This document shows, piece after piece, positions 37,039-50,782 of a DNA stretch of 64,000 nucleotides. This stretch comes from Cricetomys ansorgei (Eukaryota > Chordata > Mammalia > Rodentia > Nesomyidae): NCBI GenBank assembly GCA_026225945.1, contig JAMJFZ010001258.1:11462001-11526000 (forward strand), read 5' to 3'. Each line of letters starts with the position of its first letter. The stretch's first letter is position 1. Below the pieces are notes generated by a model that searched no databases, was not told the DNA's origin, and saw nothing but the letters and a program-made list of their open reading frames with translations. The position numbers were made by a program, and so were the translations under genes.

Positions 37039-38788
37039 TACAGATACTCTTTACAGATCCTTCTCGAGGAAAACCCTTACAACTGTCTCCTGCCTTAGAC
37101 ATCCAGGCCAGTATTAGGCACAGAAACGCTAAAGATAACCAAGACACACACTGAAACATGCATGCACTGAAGTGCACAGAGGCATGGTCTCCAGTATATC
37201 AGAACTCATAGGGTTTGTGGGATGCAACCAGCATAGGTGGCCTTTCTAGAAAAGGCCCACTGCTGGTGTTGCCAATGGCTATATTCTGTCAGAGCTGGGT
37301 GACTCCCGTATTAAACCATCTCAACACCAGTTATCTAAATTTCCAAGCTTCAACCTGTAAGAAAAGCAAGTTAGAAAGAGACTGTTGATCTCCTAGCTGA
37401 TACCTAGATAGTAAGAGGAGTAGAAAACAAGACAAACAGACCTGAAACTCCAAACTCAATTGTACATCACAAATCCTGTGCTTCTCAATAGCCTGGGGAG
37501 TTAGTATGTCACGGCCAAATTAGATGTCTGACATCTACACCAAGGGCTGAACATGTAGGGCGTTTTTATGCCCAGTGTTCTAAGTTTATGAAACCACAGT
37601 TGCAAATGATATGAATTAGAGAAAATTAAGTTACTTTTTATTAAAATAAAGCAATCATGTCTTAGAAGACCAAACTTCAGTTACCTAAAATGTTTACTTA
37701 TGTAAACTAGTTCTCCCCATCCCAAAAGCTAAACAATTGAGATATTGCTTTAATGCGCTGTTTTTCCCTATTATTGTTGATATATTAGTTTCTGTTTTAC
37801 TTATATCGCTTAATCCTAACAGCAAATCTGGATCCTAAGTACAGCAAGCACCATTACTGATCTAAAATCACATAAGGGCCACATCAGGAATGGACAGGTG
37901 ACCCGGCTTTTCTGTCTGGTGCAGTTCCAATGCCCCACTCACCTCCTCTCTCTTCTGATGCCCCTTCTCCTGACATCTCAAGTCCACCCAGCGTGATCCC
38001 CAAAGCAGCTCTTCCTTCTATATTTAAGGAACAGGCCTTCCTCTGTTCTGGTAGCATCCTGGCCTCAGTGGTTCAACAACCTGGCAGCTTGCAAGCACCC
38101 CCAGAGGAGTTCATAAACTAAGAGATGCCTGAGGTTCCCTGTCTAGATCTGTAAAGCCAAGCCCCTGAGAGTGGGATCACAGCACAGGGGTTTTTCACAG
38201 TACCCAGAGGATTTCCACATGTAACCATGCTGGGGAACCCCACATCCCTGAATGGGGTTCCTTACGACAACATTAGCTGTGACTCTCAGGTCCAAATCCA
38301 GCACAAAGTACCAGCGCCCGCTTTAGTCGTAATGTCAGGGTTAGCCTGACACTCTCAGCTGAGCACAGTCGGGATCCATTACTAAGTAGTTCTCTGTTGC
38401 GGGGGTCTGTGGTGCGCTGCAGACTATTTACAGCATTTCCAGCCTCTACTAGACACAGCCGCATCTTTGACATTGTGACAACCAAAAAAAAAAAGAAAAG
38501 AAAAGAAACATCTCCTTCTACTGGCAAAATCACTCCCGGTAGAAAGCCACTGTCTTTGCTAGACACACTCAGTTGCCGCCACACGCGCATACTTTGTGCC
38601 ACCCTGCTCACCGGGCACAGAAGTAAGCCCTTGGATCTGCATTTCTTCACCCACTGCAAACAGTAGTGCTGCTGCGAAGTCTGTGAACTGCTGGTAATTA
38701 TGGAACACACCAGGACATTAGCTGACACCAAAGGACACAATCAGATCCCACACCTTAAAGTCCTAACCCCCATTTCTGAAAACTCAAT

Positions 38789-38925
38789 GTAAAAAAAAAA
38801 AAAAAAAAAAACCAACAAGCAAACAAACAAAACAACAACAACAAAACACACACACACACACACAAAACATGCCAACAAAACAAGAAGAAGAAAATAAAAC
38901 AAAAACAAAAACAGAAAACAAGAAG
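38789..38925. repeat. A-rich tract with embedded (CA)n
   Basis: About 20 A residues are followed by caaa/caa units, a CA tract of about 18 bases and more A-rich sequence, then a G-rich stretch (38945-39005). It could be a decayed retroposon tail, but no body was recognised. Confidence 0.85.
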
Positions 38926-39094
38926 AACATACATGCTGGAGTCTGGTGGGGGTGGGGGAGGGTAGGAGAGCTGGGGGCGTGGAGGGGGGCTGGGGATGTG
39001 GAGCGGGATCCTTGTGTGGAAATGTGTGGGGAAATGCACAAGATAACACTGACAAATTCTAATGAGGACAGAGAAGATCTAGTAGCAGGCGTTG

Positions 39095-39275
39095 TGTTTG
39101 ATATTCATAAGCATTATCTTAATTAATCGTTGAAATGAGTTTTTAAAGAAAGTACCATTCATCTAATTTTCCTCCTGGTAAAGAGGATAATAAGAGAGAT
39201 TAAGCAGTGTGCCCAAAGCCACGTGGTGATAACAATTCACAGACACTGAGAGCACACCAGTCTGGGGCTCTTTTT
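39095..39275 (-). mobile_element. MIR SINE relic, first of two in tandem
   Basis: The blocks taagcattatcttaattaat, gagagattaagcagtgtgcc and caaagccacgtggtgataac are the reverse complement of a MIR. A second relic follows within about 10 bp in the same orientation. Confidence 0.65.
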
Positions 39276-39284
39276 TACACAGAA

Positions 39285-39440
39285 ATGCTGGTCTCACTTA
39301 ATCCTCCTGCCAACTCTCTGAGTTGGGAATCAACATGTCCTCTATTTAAAGAAGGCACAATCAGGCATTGAGAGCTTAAGCAAGTTGCCTCCAGTCCTAC
39401 AGCTAAGAAGTAGCAGGAGTAGGGTTGAGGCCAAGCAGGT
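39285..39440 (-). mobile_element. MIR SINE relic, second of two in tandem
   Basis: The blocks ttaatcctcctgccaactct, gagagcttaagcaagttgcc and tacagctaagaagtagcagg are the reverse complement of a MIR. Confidence 0.65.
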
Positions 39441-42400
39441 GGCTATGAGCTAGAACTTAACCTCTCCCATAAACTGCTGCGCCTATCCTAAGGCGGAAGA
39501 GGATTAGAGCCCAGCCACCTCTCCTAGAGTCAAGGGTCTATCCAACATGTCCTTGCCCCCAAATATGAATTCTCTATACAGTAGCATTGTAGGGATATTC
39601 TGTATGTATCTCTTACCTTGCCAAACATTTTGGTTACTTCACGGTTACAGTTAGCTATCCTGCTTTTACTCTCAATTTCAGGAAAGAGAAAGGAAGGATA
39701 GAAAGAATAATCTTCACAGCCCTTGTAGGTGGTCTTGATAGAGAGAAAGAGAAAAAGGAAGAAATATTCACAGCCATTTTAGGCTGTCTGAAGCCTTGGA
39801 GGGCAGGAGCTGATATTGAGCTGGACCCATGTCTCAGAGCAATATCCTCAAACCCAATTTCTCCAACCAATGTTTCTCTAAGTAATAACCAACAAACCAA
39901 CCCACCAATGACCAACCAACCAACAACCAACCAACCCTGGCTCTTGAGGCTTCAACCCTTATATACTCTAAGCAAAAGTTCCCAGAAGTCCAAGAGGCAC
40001 ACAATCATAAGGGCAAGCTACACATGACAAAAGAGCTGCACATAACCAAAGTACAGCAACCAGCAATGAGCTCATTATCATCAGCACACCTGGGATGGGA
40101 ACAAAATCAGTCCAAAAGACATTTTTTGTTTCTAAAGAAACCAAAGCAGCAAGACTCTTTCCAAGCATCGGACTGCAATTCACACTAGGAGTCAACTCAT
40201 ATTGGTGATTTTCCATAAGAAGGGAATAATAGAGAGAGTAAGAGCAAGTAGGTCAATGTAAATGGTAGAAGGATAGTGATTAGACATTGTGGAAGATAAA
40301 GATAAAGAGAGTTGATGGAAAGCATGTTTGTAAGTTGCTTGACTCTTGATGTCGGTGAGGACAGAGGTCTTCAACAGTTGACAGCAGCTGCAACGATGCC
40401 AGAGGCAATGGGAGATGGATGAGAGACTCAGACATGCCAACCAGGTGAATAAATGGTCCATGGGTTTCTTCCACCTCTAGAATCCAGATTCCTTTACCTT
40501 CTGGGGCTAACATTAAGACAGAGGAAGCCAGCAGGTGAGTGTCTTCATCCAGGGTAGAGCAGGCCCCAAGAGAAATAACGCTCTGTCCTTGTCAGGTTTT
40601 TATCATATGACAAGAAAAACAGCTTAAGGGAAGATTTTGACTTACAGATTCAGTCTGTTGCTAGCTGCTTCATTGCTACAAACCTGTGGTAACAGAGCAT
40701 CATGGTGAAGAAAACAGAGTAAAGAAGTTCTTGGTCCACAGAAACAGAAACAGAAAGAAAGGGTCTAAATAAAATGTATACCAGCCCAAGGCACATTCCG
40801 ACTGCACAGTCTTTCTCCAACTAGGCTCCACTGCCCAATAATCCATCTGGCTATCAATTCACTAAAAACCTATTAAAATCTGATGTCAACCAAGCCCTTG
40901 GGAGCCTGCAGAGGTGCTTTTCAGATTGATCCAAATCAAACCATACTCCTGTTATTAGTGTCTGCAATAAGGCATAGATAAACATATATAAGCATCTCAC
41001 TGAAACTGCTTGGACAAAAATTCTTGGGACGTCTCTACTCAGCACCAGGTGGTAGAGAGAAGTTTGTGCCAGGGCATATTATAAGCTATTATATACTATA
41101 AACAAGCCATCAATAGTCACTGCATTTAATGATGCTGTATTTCTGGTTTTTAATTAAGATACATTAAAACAGAATCCCATGGAATAAAATAAAATACACA
41201 ATCTGTGAAAAAATAAAACATTTATAAAGAGTTGTAAATTTCTCATCCATGAATTCTTATGCTACAGTACTCTCCTGAAAGACAACATCCAGAATTGGAA
41301 AAAGTTCATTTTCTGAGTGGGCCTCATCAGTCTTCATCAGGAAGGATCCACTGCTTTTCTATCAGCTCCCTAGCAGACTAGGCACGTATGTGACAACAGT
41401 GATCTTAATTCCCATTGTTTTAAAATAAAAGGATCACAACATTAGCTTCAGACAGTCATGGAGTTAGATGAGCTAAGCAGTGACCACTTTGAACACAGCT
41501 GGTAATATGGAGAGTACTCTATATTTTAGCTAGCATTGTTTCGTGTGAAGAACAAAACAATCGAACCTTCCCTCGAGCCTGCTGCTCTTTCTCCTGTTCT
41601 CACTCATACATTTGTTGGCTCCGCAATAATGACAGTCTTGCAGGCAGTAGACAGGAAAAGTCCCTCTACCGCAGGATTTAATCCAGGTATCTTCTCCCTG
41701 TTTACACTGGTCATCTGGTAACAAATCTCTGGAAAATGACTTTTGATGAGGGATATTAAAATAAAACATCATTGTTCTCCTCAGCTTATTACAATAGGTT
41801 AAAACAACCTTCAGAGTTTGCTCTTGAATAATCCATCAATGTATTCAATCACAGTGTTTATCGTAGGGAGAATCATCACAATAAAATTTTGTTGAGTGAG
41901 TGATTAAAACAATTTCAGCCAGGCAACCTTCAGAAGACCCTGCCTTAAGCATTCTTTAATTTCTAAGCAAACTCATGTTCCAAACAGATCTCACTCTCCT
42001 GTGCTCCCGAGAGATTTATCTGCCTTGTGCATCATTCAGTTTATTCTAAGAAAGGGGAGATTGAAAACAAAACAAAACAAAACCTAGACAGAGCTGCATA
42101 ATGTGTGAAGCAGTTTCCCTGTAGAGGTATTTATCGTGAATCTGATAACGACTGAGGAGCCCAGTGATGGCACTGAAGATCATGTGAGACACTGAAAGGG
42201 AGGGAGGTGATTATTCTCCCAAATTGGAAGCCTTCTCAAGTCATGAGAAAAGACCAAGGACACAGAAACAAAAGGAGCCGAGAAGCCACAGCCAAGCCTC
42301 CAGGGAAGACACTGAGCTCAGCCCTTAGAACCTATACTCAGAAGTGACTGACGGAAGCCTGGCAAGGAGGCCAAGTGCCTGTCGGCTTATTTTTAGCAAC

Positions 42401-42844
42401 AGCACCCTCTGTGAGAACAGTCTTCAGGTCTGCTCACATAGAACATCTCGGAATCCATGACGGCTCACCCCAACAGGACAGTCCCCAGGAGAGCTGGGCA
42501 CAGCAACCTTTGAAACATCTGGGTCTAATCCAGTCCCTTCATTTCACAGATCAGAAAGCACCCTTTGCAAACACCCAGAGACACAGCGAGCTTGTGTCAA
42601 GTGGCCCTAGAATCCAATTTGGAACTCTAGTCGCAGCCTCTCCAGAGCACACTTGGCTGTCAGGAAGGTGTGGTGGGTCCAAGAGCCTCATTTTTTCTGT
42701 CTGTGTGGGTATGAATTCCAGGGCATAGATTTCCCTAGAAATAGTAGAACTAACATCGGGAGAGAAAACCAAAGCCAAAATATCAATAGATAAAGTCAGA
42801 ATACCCACCCTTTACCAACTGATCAGCTAGACATTTAAATTACA

Positions 42845-43120
42845 AAATAATTTTATGAACAGTATCTTAACTGATAAATTATAATTGCATATATGAATAG
42901 GGTCAATATGATGTTTTGATATATGTGCACAATGTGCAATTACTTAAATTAAGTTAATTAGCATATCTATAAACTCATACTTTTTTTTTTCCTTTTTGCT
43001 TTGTGGTCAGACATTTGAAACTTACTATTTTCTATTTTGTAATGTATATTATTAGAAATTGCCACAACTTATCTCTCAAATACACACCCCAGCTTCCTTC
43101 CCCAAGCTTCTACTTGGAAT
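42845..43120 (-). mobile_element. Ancient L1MA-type LINE 3'-UTR fragment
   Basis: The plus-strand blocks gatgttttgatatatgtgca, caatgtgcaattacttaaat, gttaattagcatatctat and gtggtcagacatttgaaa are the reverse complement of an L1M-type 3' UTR, the same part as the start of the 19390 fragment. It is old and diverged. Confidence 0.65.
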
Positions 43121-43619
43121 ACAAATTCTACTATACGCTCCATAACTGTGCCGTGGCTCAGCTCAATGCCTACTTCCCATGTAAGCTCTTTGCACTGACT
43201 TTATATTAGAAATTCTTGGGAAACTGTGTAAAAAAAAAAAAATTAAACACCGAAGCATGGGCCCTACCATGGGGATTCTGGTTTAGTAAACTGGTGTCAT
43301 AGCCTTCCCTTCCTGATTCTCCTAACAATTATAGCAATAAGACTACTGGTGTTCAGAGTACATAAACAGGGATGCTTGGATTTATCTTTAGATTCAGGAG
43401 GATGGGTCCAAGAATTTTCATTCGGAAGTACATAGATGACATATGATGGCAGTGAGGATTCCACATTCAGGAGCACTGAGCTGGGGTAACACAAGAGCAG
43501 GAGCTCTCGGGATATACAGAGGTGAGAATCAGCCAATAGGGTCCCCTACTGAACTTTAGGTTCTAAAGGCATCTCTTCCATGGATTAGTGATGTGCATAG
43601 GAGCATACATTCTGTTGTC

Positions 43620-43765
43620 AACCCAGGCTAAGGTCTTGGCCTCACAACCTGCCAACTGTGGGATCCCAGACACTGTATCTTACTTTCTCTATGCCTCAAT
43701 TGTTTTGAACAATGGGGAGCTAAATAATAGTAATAGAAGTAGTAAGTAACACTAATGATAATAGT
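43620..43765 (+). mobile_element. MIR SINE relic
   Basis: The blocks caacctgccaactgtgggat, cttactttctctatgcctca and aacaatggggagctaaataa follow MIR order. It abuts the B4 at 43769. Confidence 0.6.
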
Positions 43766-43768
43766 AAT

Positions 43769-44092
43769 AATAAGATGAAGAGATAATTCAGTTGGTAAAG
43801 TACACACTACCCACATAAGCTTAAGTTTGAACTCCAGAATCCATATAAAATCTGGATGTCATGAAATACTCTTGGAACCCCAGTGCTGGGATAGATGGAT
43901 CCCTGAGGCTGACTATCCAGACAGCCTATTCGTCTAATCCTGTTTCCAAATCTAAACAAACAATGTGGACCACTCATGAGGAATGGCCCAAGGTTGACCT
44001 CTGGTCTCCAGACTACACACATGTGCATACACCCGAACATGCGCTGGCACACACAGGTGAACCACAGCCACACATGAATAAAAATAATACTT
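43769..44092 (+). mobile_element. B4 SINE
   Basis: It shows a head block gatgaagagataattcagtt, ggtaaagtacacac, a B1-like part (ggaaccccagtgctggg, ggctgactatccagac) and a terminal ttgacctctggtctccagac with cacacatg-rich end, then an A-rich tail. The structure matches B4 and follows a MIR-like segment directly. Confidence 0.78.
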
Positions 44093-45174
44093 GTAGGAAA
44101 TAATAACTATGCAAAATCTTCAGAAGAGGGAGCGTGTGTTGACACTTCTCACTGTGCAGTGCTTACTATGAAAGTGCTTCTGTCATATCCACTGTAATTA
44201 ATAGATTAAAGTGCCAGGACACCTATATTCTTAAATCTCAATCTTTAATCAGTCTTATAAATGAACAATGCAGTTTTCCTTTTTGTTTCAAATGGGCAAT
44301 AGCGGGTTTCAGATGTTCAACTGCTTATAAGACAAGAAAAACAGAAGGAGCCTGGCTTCAACCACAGTCTTACTCTACCGTCAGTTTGATGTGCCCCCTG
44401 TGTTTCTCCTTCATTACACTCTCCTTAAGGAGAGGCTCCACAACTGCTTACATCACGTTTTTCAAGAGTACACAGCACCATATCATGCATTGCATTTATT
44501 AAGTATCTATTAAGTAAATGAATATACATGAGTAATAATTACAACAGGCTATCAATATGTTTAAAATAAATGTTGAAAACAATTCTGTAACGATGAAACA
44601 GATTTCATTCATTTAACTAATCTCTAAGCAGTTAAACGAATAAAGTCTTCATTTTATATCAATATGCTGCTATTTTCTCCCATTCAACATGGAAGCATTA
44701 TAGGGTCTGTGAAACATTCTCATCTGTGATTTGCTTGACGAATGTGATCATCCTGTGAAATGACAGGGCAGCGACACCCCAGGGGTCTCCTGTAGCAGAA
44801 ATGAACATGGCTTCCTCTAGTGGACACTCTGAGGTCTCAATTATTCCCCTGCCTTGACCAGTCTCTGTCTTGGTGGAGAGTAACAGGGTTTTAGTGCTGA
44901 CGCTCACACCCATGTCTGGATGGCATGCATATGCCCTCTGTCTGTTCTTAAGAGATCTGGGGTGGGATCGCTCCCAACCTGGAGCAAACAGATTCTTTCA
45001 CTGGGATTGGATGGACAGACTACAACAATGAGACATGGCACTTAAAGAAATTTTTCTTCAAAATTTTAAATTTGGAGCAGAAAGAAACATGAGGAAAGGA
45101 AAACACTCTATATTTTTCTGTATTTCAGGAATAGGAATTTTCCTGGATTCTAGCTGCATTTCTTATCTTGGATA

Positions 45175-45275
45175 CCATCTCTCTCTGTCTCTTTCTCTGT
45201 CTCTGTGTGTTTCTGTTTCTGTCTATTTCTCTGTTTCTCTGTCTCTGCCTGTCTCTCTATCTCCCCTCCTACTCC
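45175..45275. repeat. CT/TCTG-rich tract
   Basis: An imperfect repeat of tctctg, tctgtt and tctc units over about 100 bp lies shortly before the inverted L1 piece. Confidence 0.88.
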
Positions 45276-45499
45276 CTCCATCCACCTGTACTTTGAACTC
45301 TCTCCTTTTCTCCTTCTTGCAGCCACAGATCCATTAACAACACACCCCTTATGAAGTTGTTCATGTATCTACAAGGACTTCCCATGATCCTTGGGTAGCT
45401 ATCTATTGTTCCCTCAGTCTTCCAGCTGGTGCTCAACGGATCTATATTTTCCAAATGATGGCTTGTGGCCCATTAATGTATGAAATATATTAAATTAGA

Positions 45500-45805
45500 A
45501 TTTAAACTCGATTATTGATTTGACGTCCTTTGGGTAAATGCCCAAGAATGATAGATCTGGGTCATATATGTTAGATCTAATTTTTGTTTGTTTTTTGAGG
45601 AAACCTCCATACAGGTTTCCATAGGTGTTAAGACTAGTTTACACTCAACCAACATGCTATATAAGTGTGCTCTTTGGTCTACATCCACACCAGCATTTTT
45701 CGTTGTTTTGTGTTGCCTGACATTTTGACTGAAGTAAGATGTAATTTCAATGTAGTTGATTTGCAGTTTTCTGATAGCTAGGGACTTTGAATGTTTTTAA
45801 CAGGT
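45500..45805 (-). mobile_element. Inverted 5' part of a twin-primed L1 (ORF2 end)
   Basis: Read on the minus strand, this part is the end of L1 ORF2. In plus orientation it shows the blocks ctttgggtaaatgcccaag, gaggaaacctccatacagg, ctagtttacactcaacca, ctacatccacaccagc and gatttgcagttttctgatag, in the order expected for the reverse complement of an L1. It directly abuts a plus-strand L1 3' segment at 45805. Frames are destroyed by substitutions and small indels, so nothing is coded. Confidence 0.78.
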
Positions 45806-46036
45806 AACTTCACATAAATGTTATTTTAATTCTATTCACAATAGCTGAGTCATGAAACCAACTTAGGTGTCTGAAAACAGAGGAATGGATAAGAGAGGTG
45901 TGGAGATTTTTATCTGCAAAGGAGGAAGCTATGTGATCTGTGGGAGGCAGACATTAAGCAAAGGAAGCCAATCTTAGAAAAATAATGTCTGTTTCCTCTC
46001 ATTTGTGATTCCTGGATTTCATTTAGTAACATACAA

Positions 46037-46085
<49 letters not shown>

Positions 46086-46260
46086 TGTGTTTATGTGTGT
46101 CTTGCTGTGTGTGTATTGAATGGAAATATAAGTAAAATTATCAGGAGTAACAAAGGAGACCAAAGAGAGAAAAAAGAAAAAGGAGGGTAGGAGAGAATGA
46201 GGAAGTAGTATGTTCAATATTCAATATATTCCGCTAAAAACATTTTAAATAAAAAACAAT
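45806..46260 (+). mobile_element. Plus-strand 3' part of the same twin-primed L1
   Basis: The blocks attcacaatagctgagtcat, aaaccaacttaggtgtctg, gaggaatggataaga and cctctcatttgtgattcctg are the L1 segment that normally follows the ORF2 part found inverted just before it. An expanded GT array (46039-46111) and a degenerate 3' UTR with an A-rich end (to about 46260) follow. The plus orientation is antisense to Sorcs3. Confidence 0.75.
46039..46111. repeat. (GT)n microsatellite inside an L1 3' segment
   Basis: A pure GT tract to about 46078 is followed by interrupted GT to 46111. It interrupts the L1-derived 3' sequence. Confidence 0.95.
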
Positions 46261-49200
46261 CATCAGCTTATATCTCATGCAAATCTCATGTAATAGGCTA
46301 AGTATTTTTTGAACCTTTTGTCTACAGTTTATAAAAAGACAAAGGTTTATATTGGGTTAAAAATATAATGTAAATCCTACCAGGGAAGCAGTTACAAAAA
46401 ATGAACATGCTCTAATACCATTTAATCTAACGTCTTTGCAAGTCTGGATGGTTGTAAACAAATCCTGGAGCCTAGCGATGCACATTCAGGACAGATCACA
46501 CACATCAAGAGGTCATCCCCGAAGACAAGCAAGCTCAACTCTGTGACCAGAACCGGAGCCGTGGTAAGAGCTGCCTACTGTTGTAAACTGAGCTTTTGTC
46601 AGTGGGGTCTCAGGATTGGGTGATTCAGTAACAAACCAATATGAACTGAACCTGTGGGCTACTGAAGCACCTTGTTACCAGGAAGATAGCCGGCAAGACT
46701 TCGAATGCCTACCATGGGCGAGCACACACTGTGATGCCAGTTGTTTACACATACGATGGTTACACTGTAAGCAACACCTGCAAGTAGTTCCAGTAGTTCC
46801 CAGTAAAACTATGTTGAGTGAGGCAACCTACGAAGACCTGGGGCTCACAGAGGACCTGTTCATTCATTAGCCAGACCAAGTCCATTGCAACATTCTGAGT
46901 TTAAGTAGAGAACAGGCAAGAACTTTGTTTCTAGTCATAGGACTTTGGAGCATACTCTCTCCGATCTGGTGATCTAGTGATCTACCTCCTAAGCATGTAC
47001 TGTTTCTTTAAAAGGTGTTTATGGAATGACACATCAGGAGTATGTTGGATAGGCAAAGTAGATTAGAAATGGAGTCAGACAGAAAGGGGATTTGGGGTTG
47101 GAATGTGTGAGACTGGGAAGAACACAGGGGTGATGGGATCCACAGTATGTGTTGAGAAACGGTGTGCTAGAGGAGAAGGGTATCCAGGAAGAAAGCATTA
47201 AAGTCACTCCAGAAATGGAATAAGAAAGATCTTGGAGAAACTGCAGTCACCGTTCCAGAAGCTTAGGAAAACATATTTTTAAAAATTTTGACTATGGCTA
47301 TATATGTGTGCATAGGTAGCAATTTTTAAGGATACGCCCATAAATAGACATGTATGCATAAACATACACACTTAGTTTATGGGCTGTGTATTTGAAAGGT
47401 ATAAATGACTACAACCTGGAGCACGCATGACTCTCAAGCAGCAATAACCTGGGAGGTAATGTAACTGCATCATTCACCAGGCAGTCCTCCATGCCCGGAA
47501 TTTAGTCACCACCCACAGCCATTCACATAGGGTGAATCACAGAGCAAGAACACAAACTCAGGACCAAGGCAGTGCTGATGGAAATGGCCTGAATTCTTCC
47601 ATGCAAGAATAAGCAAAGGAAACATTTGTATTGGCAACAGTGTCAGAATTTGGATGGAGAAGGGATACCTCTCCATGATCACCATCTCCACAATCCAGCA
47701 TCTCTTCAGGGAAGAACATACCATTGAATGATTTGTCTCTCTTATTTTAAGCTACTGGGTGCCTTCATTTGTGTAATGTTAAAAAGGAAACCAGGGACAG
47801 AAGATGTCAAGATGAGACAGAGTAGGTTCCAGATGTCTAGAAGTTCACAGAAGGATGGAAAAGGACTCTAAGGGGTCACATAGAATTTGAAAGCCATGAC
47901 ACCCACCGCAACATCTGACACACAAAGCTGTTGGGTTGCCACAAAGGGCTGGGTCTTCAGAAGCGTGTTACAGATAGGTTCGAAAAGTCACAAAGCACAG
48001 GTTGGGGGAGACCAGGCATCCCCTCTACATCTGCTTTCTGATGTCCATAACTTCACAGCTAAAGAGAAATGAGGGCTTTGTGCTTCCCAGACTTTGCACT
48101 GCCAGTCTTTTTGTCCGATTGTGTTGGATTCTCCTACTCTGCCTCACCCTGACCTTAATTAACTGAATGCTTCAGAGAGAAGGGGAATTCCCTGTTGAGG
48201 ACCTGAGGTCTCACCCACCATTTGAGGAGTGTGTACCCATCACCTCATCAAAAACCAGAAGAAGACACAGAACAGGGCCTGGGCAGATGACGGAGCTGCT
48301 CACAGGAGACGTAAGCCCTTGGTGGTTTGCAGATCACAGCCATATCATTGCCTACTTTCAAGACATTGCTGTTCCCATTACACAGATGTGTGCATTCAGG
48401 AAGCTGGGTCCCCAGAGATCCTTCAGCAGGTTACCCCGGAGCTGGAGCTCAGACCCTGCTCTGTGGACTAAGTCCCCTATTCTCAGGGCTGAGCTTTTGA
48501 GGCTACCTCTCAGATAAACCGCCAGGCCATGTGTAATTAGATGCAAGATTATGTGGTACCTGCTGCAAGTGCTGGAAGTACTCAGAGAGTTAATTAAAAA
48601 GGCAAAGGGCATTAAGGAGACAGCTTGGGAGGGTGGGGAGGACAGTTTGTGGAAGTTCTACAGAAGAAAGAGCAAAGAACCAGGTGTATTTATAGACTAA
48701 TAATGTGCAAAAGGGGAAAAATGTGTCGCCTTGGGCAATTCTCATCAAGTTAATGGATGTTGCCAATTACTGTGGTAACATTTTTAATTGTATCTCAGCT
48801 CTAAAGAGAATAAAACCAGAATTTCACAGTCTTTGCCTCGGGACTCTTAGGGGCATGCATTCTGGTGCAATGTAACAGTGTAGACATGCTAGCCTGCAGT
48901 CTAAACTGACAGACCCTTTACAGCTATCTCAGGTTAAGGCTGGGGCTGGAATCAGTGGTTAGAAAAACAACGTCTGCCACATAAGTCCATTTATTTAAAT
49001 CTGTCTGGAAGACGCCAGACAACTGTATGATGGAACAGAAGTTGTAACCACAGGGAACCCCGTAAAGAAGACGGTAACCATTGCTCCACACCCGGTGATA
49101 ATGTAATGGTGTTTGTTCACTATGAGTCATTCTATGATCAAACAATGCCTGTGTCAATCATCTTATTTACTACCCATTTCAATTGATTTGGTAATTTAAA

Positions 49201-50782
49201 TGATGCCTCCTCTACTATAGATTGAAGGAAGGTGTTTGCAGGATGTATCCACCTTGGAACACCACTTTTTGGAAACAAGCCAGGCATTCAGTTATATGTC
49301 AAGACAAAGGTTCAAAGTTCAACAAAGGTTGTGTAGTTGTGCATAGGTATATAGTTATAGCTATAGAAGTATAGTTATATATTTTACCAACCAGGGCTAA
49401 AGACTGAAAACTAGTCACCATCACTAATAAATGACAGCTCCAGATGCAAACCCAGAGCAGACAGACTTAGCTTCAGAGCTCATCCTAGGGTGTATCTGTA
49501 GACTGTCAGTCTCCAGGAGAAAAAGGAAGAGGGAGGAGGGTAAATTGGCAACATGTGCCAATCAGCCACCTTACTCCCTTTACATCACCTAATGGGGAGG
49601 AGGAGCCTATGCAGAAGGCCACAACAGAAAACACAGAAACAGAAGCATGCTTTAAAGAAGAGACAGAGTGACTTGCTCAGCATCCTTTGGGTCACAGAGA
49701 GAAGAGGAAGGACTCAAATAATGACAGTTTAACTTCAACAGCTTCTCTTCACAGCTGCATACAGGTACACCTCTAGTTTACACTATACCCAGAAAATACA
49801 AGACCCTGGAGGGAATAAAATAAAGGTACATTGCTCTCTAATGTCACAAACAATTCCTTTAGGGAGAACATCGAACCAAACTGAGGCTAAATTAATTGTC
49901 CTAACTCCATCTAGCTTCCCACTCGGTAGCCATCTCTATAATTTCTGTGTCCAGAGGTCTTGTCCTTACATCTCAGCCTTTTGCACAGGCTCCAAACAGG
50001 TTGCCTTTGTTGGCTACCATTCTAGGCTGTATAATCAACCACCAGAAGCCCATGGAAGTACCTAGCCCAGGGAACTTAAATACTTAGCCAATGGAAGCCA
50101 AAGACCATTAATTGAAAGAATAAAGAGATCTCCCTCAGGAACAAGCTAAAACACATTGGTGGGGACAGCACAGCAAGCCACTGTTAACCAGCTGTGCCCA
50201 TTAGGCATGTTCTCCTCAGTGAGTACCTTTCTCATGCCATTCTCTAAACAGGGAATACTAAGGAATACTAAGAATCTCTAAGCAAGGATCAAGTATTTGC
50301 CTAAGCCTGTAAACAAGCATTGTCTATATGCTCAGACATGGAATCTGCAGATAGCTCGTGCCACTAACCTAAGCTTCTCCATTTAGAAGCCGACCCTGAT
50401 TTTGAAGTCAGTACTGATCCCTCCTGCCTCTTCTTCCCTTCCAAGGCTTCTTCAGTACATACATATTGGAGGCAGTGGTCAACCATGGTGAAATCAACTT
50501 GAGTACTATACTCAGTGAGACCTCAATTCAAATCCCAGCCATGCCATCCGGAGCTACAGGAGCTTCATGTACCTTGACCTCTCAAAAATTTAAGATACTC
50601 ACTTCTGAAGAGATAATAGCAGTGGTTATCTATCATGTGGGTTGTTGTATGAATTAAACTAGGTAATAATATGACACTCTTAGCACAGGCTAAGGAGTAC
50701 CAAAGATATTTTAGCCATGAATCGTTCTGATCTTCCCCAAAGATCAGATTCCTCTGGCTATATTATGTAGCCTTCATTCCAC

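Noticed and set aside
38273..38740. 155-codon open frame on the minus strand
   Set aside because: No recognisable protein; it crosses a poly-A/poly-T tract that produces a Phe run.
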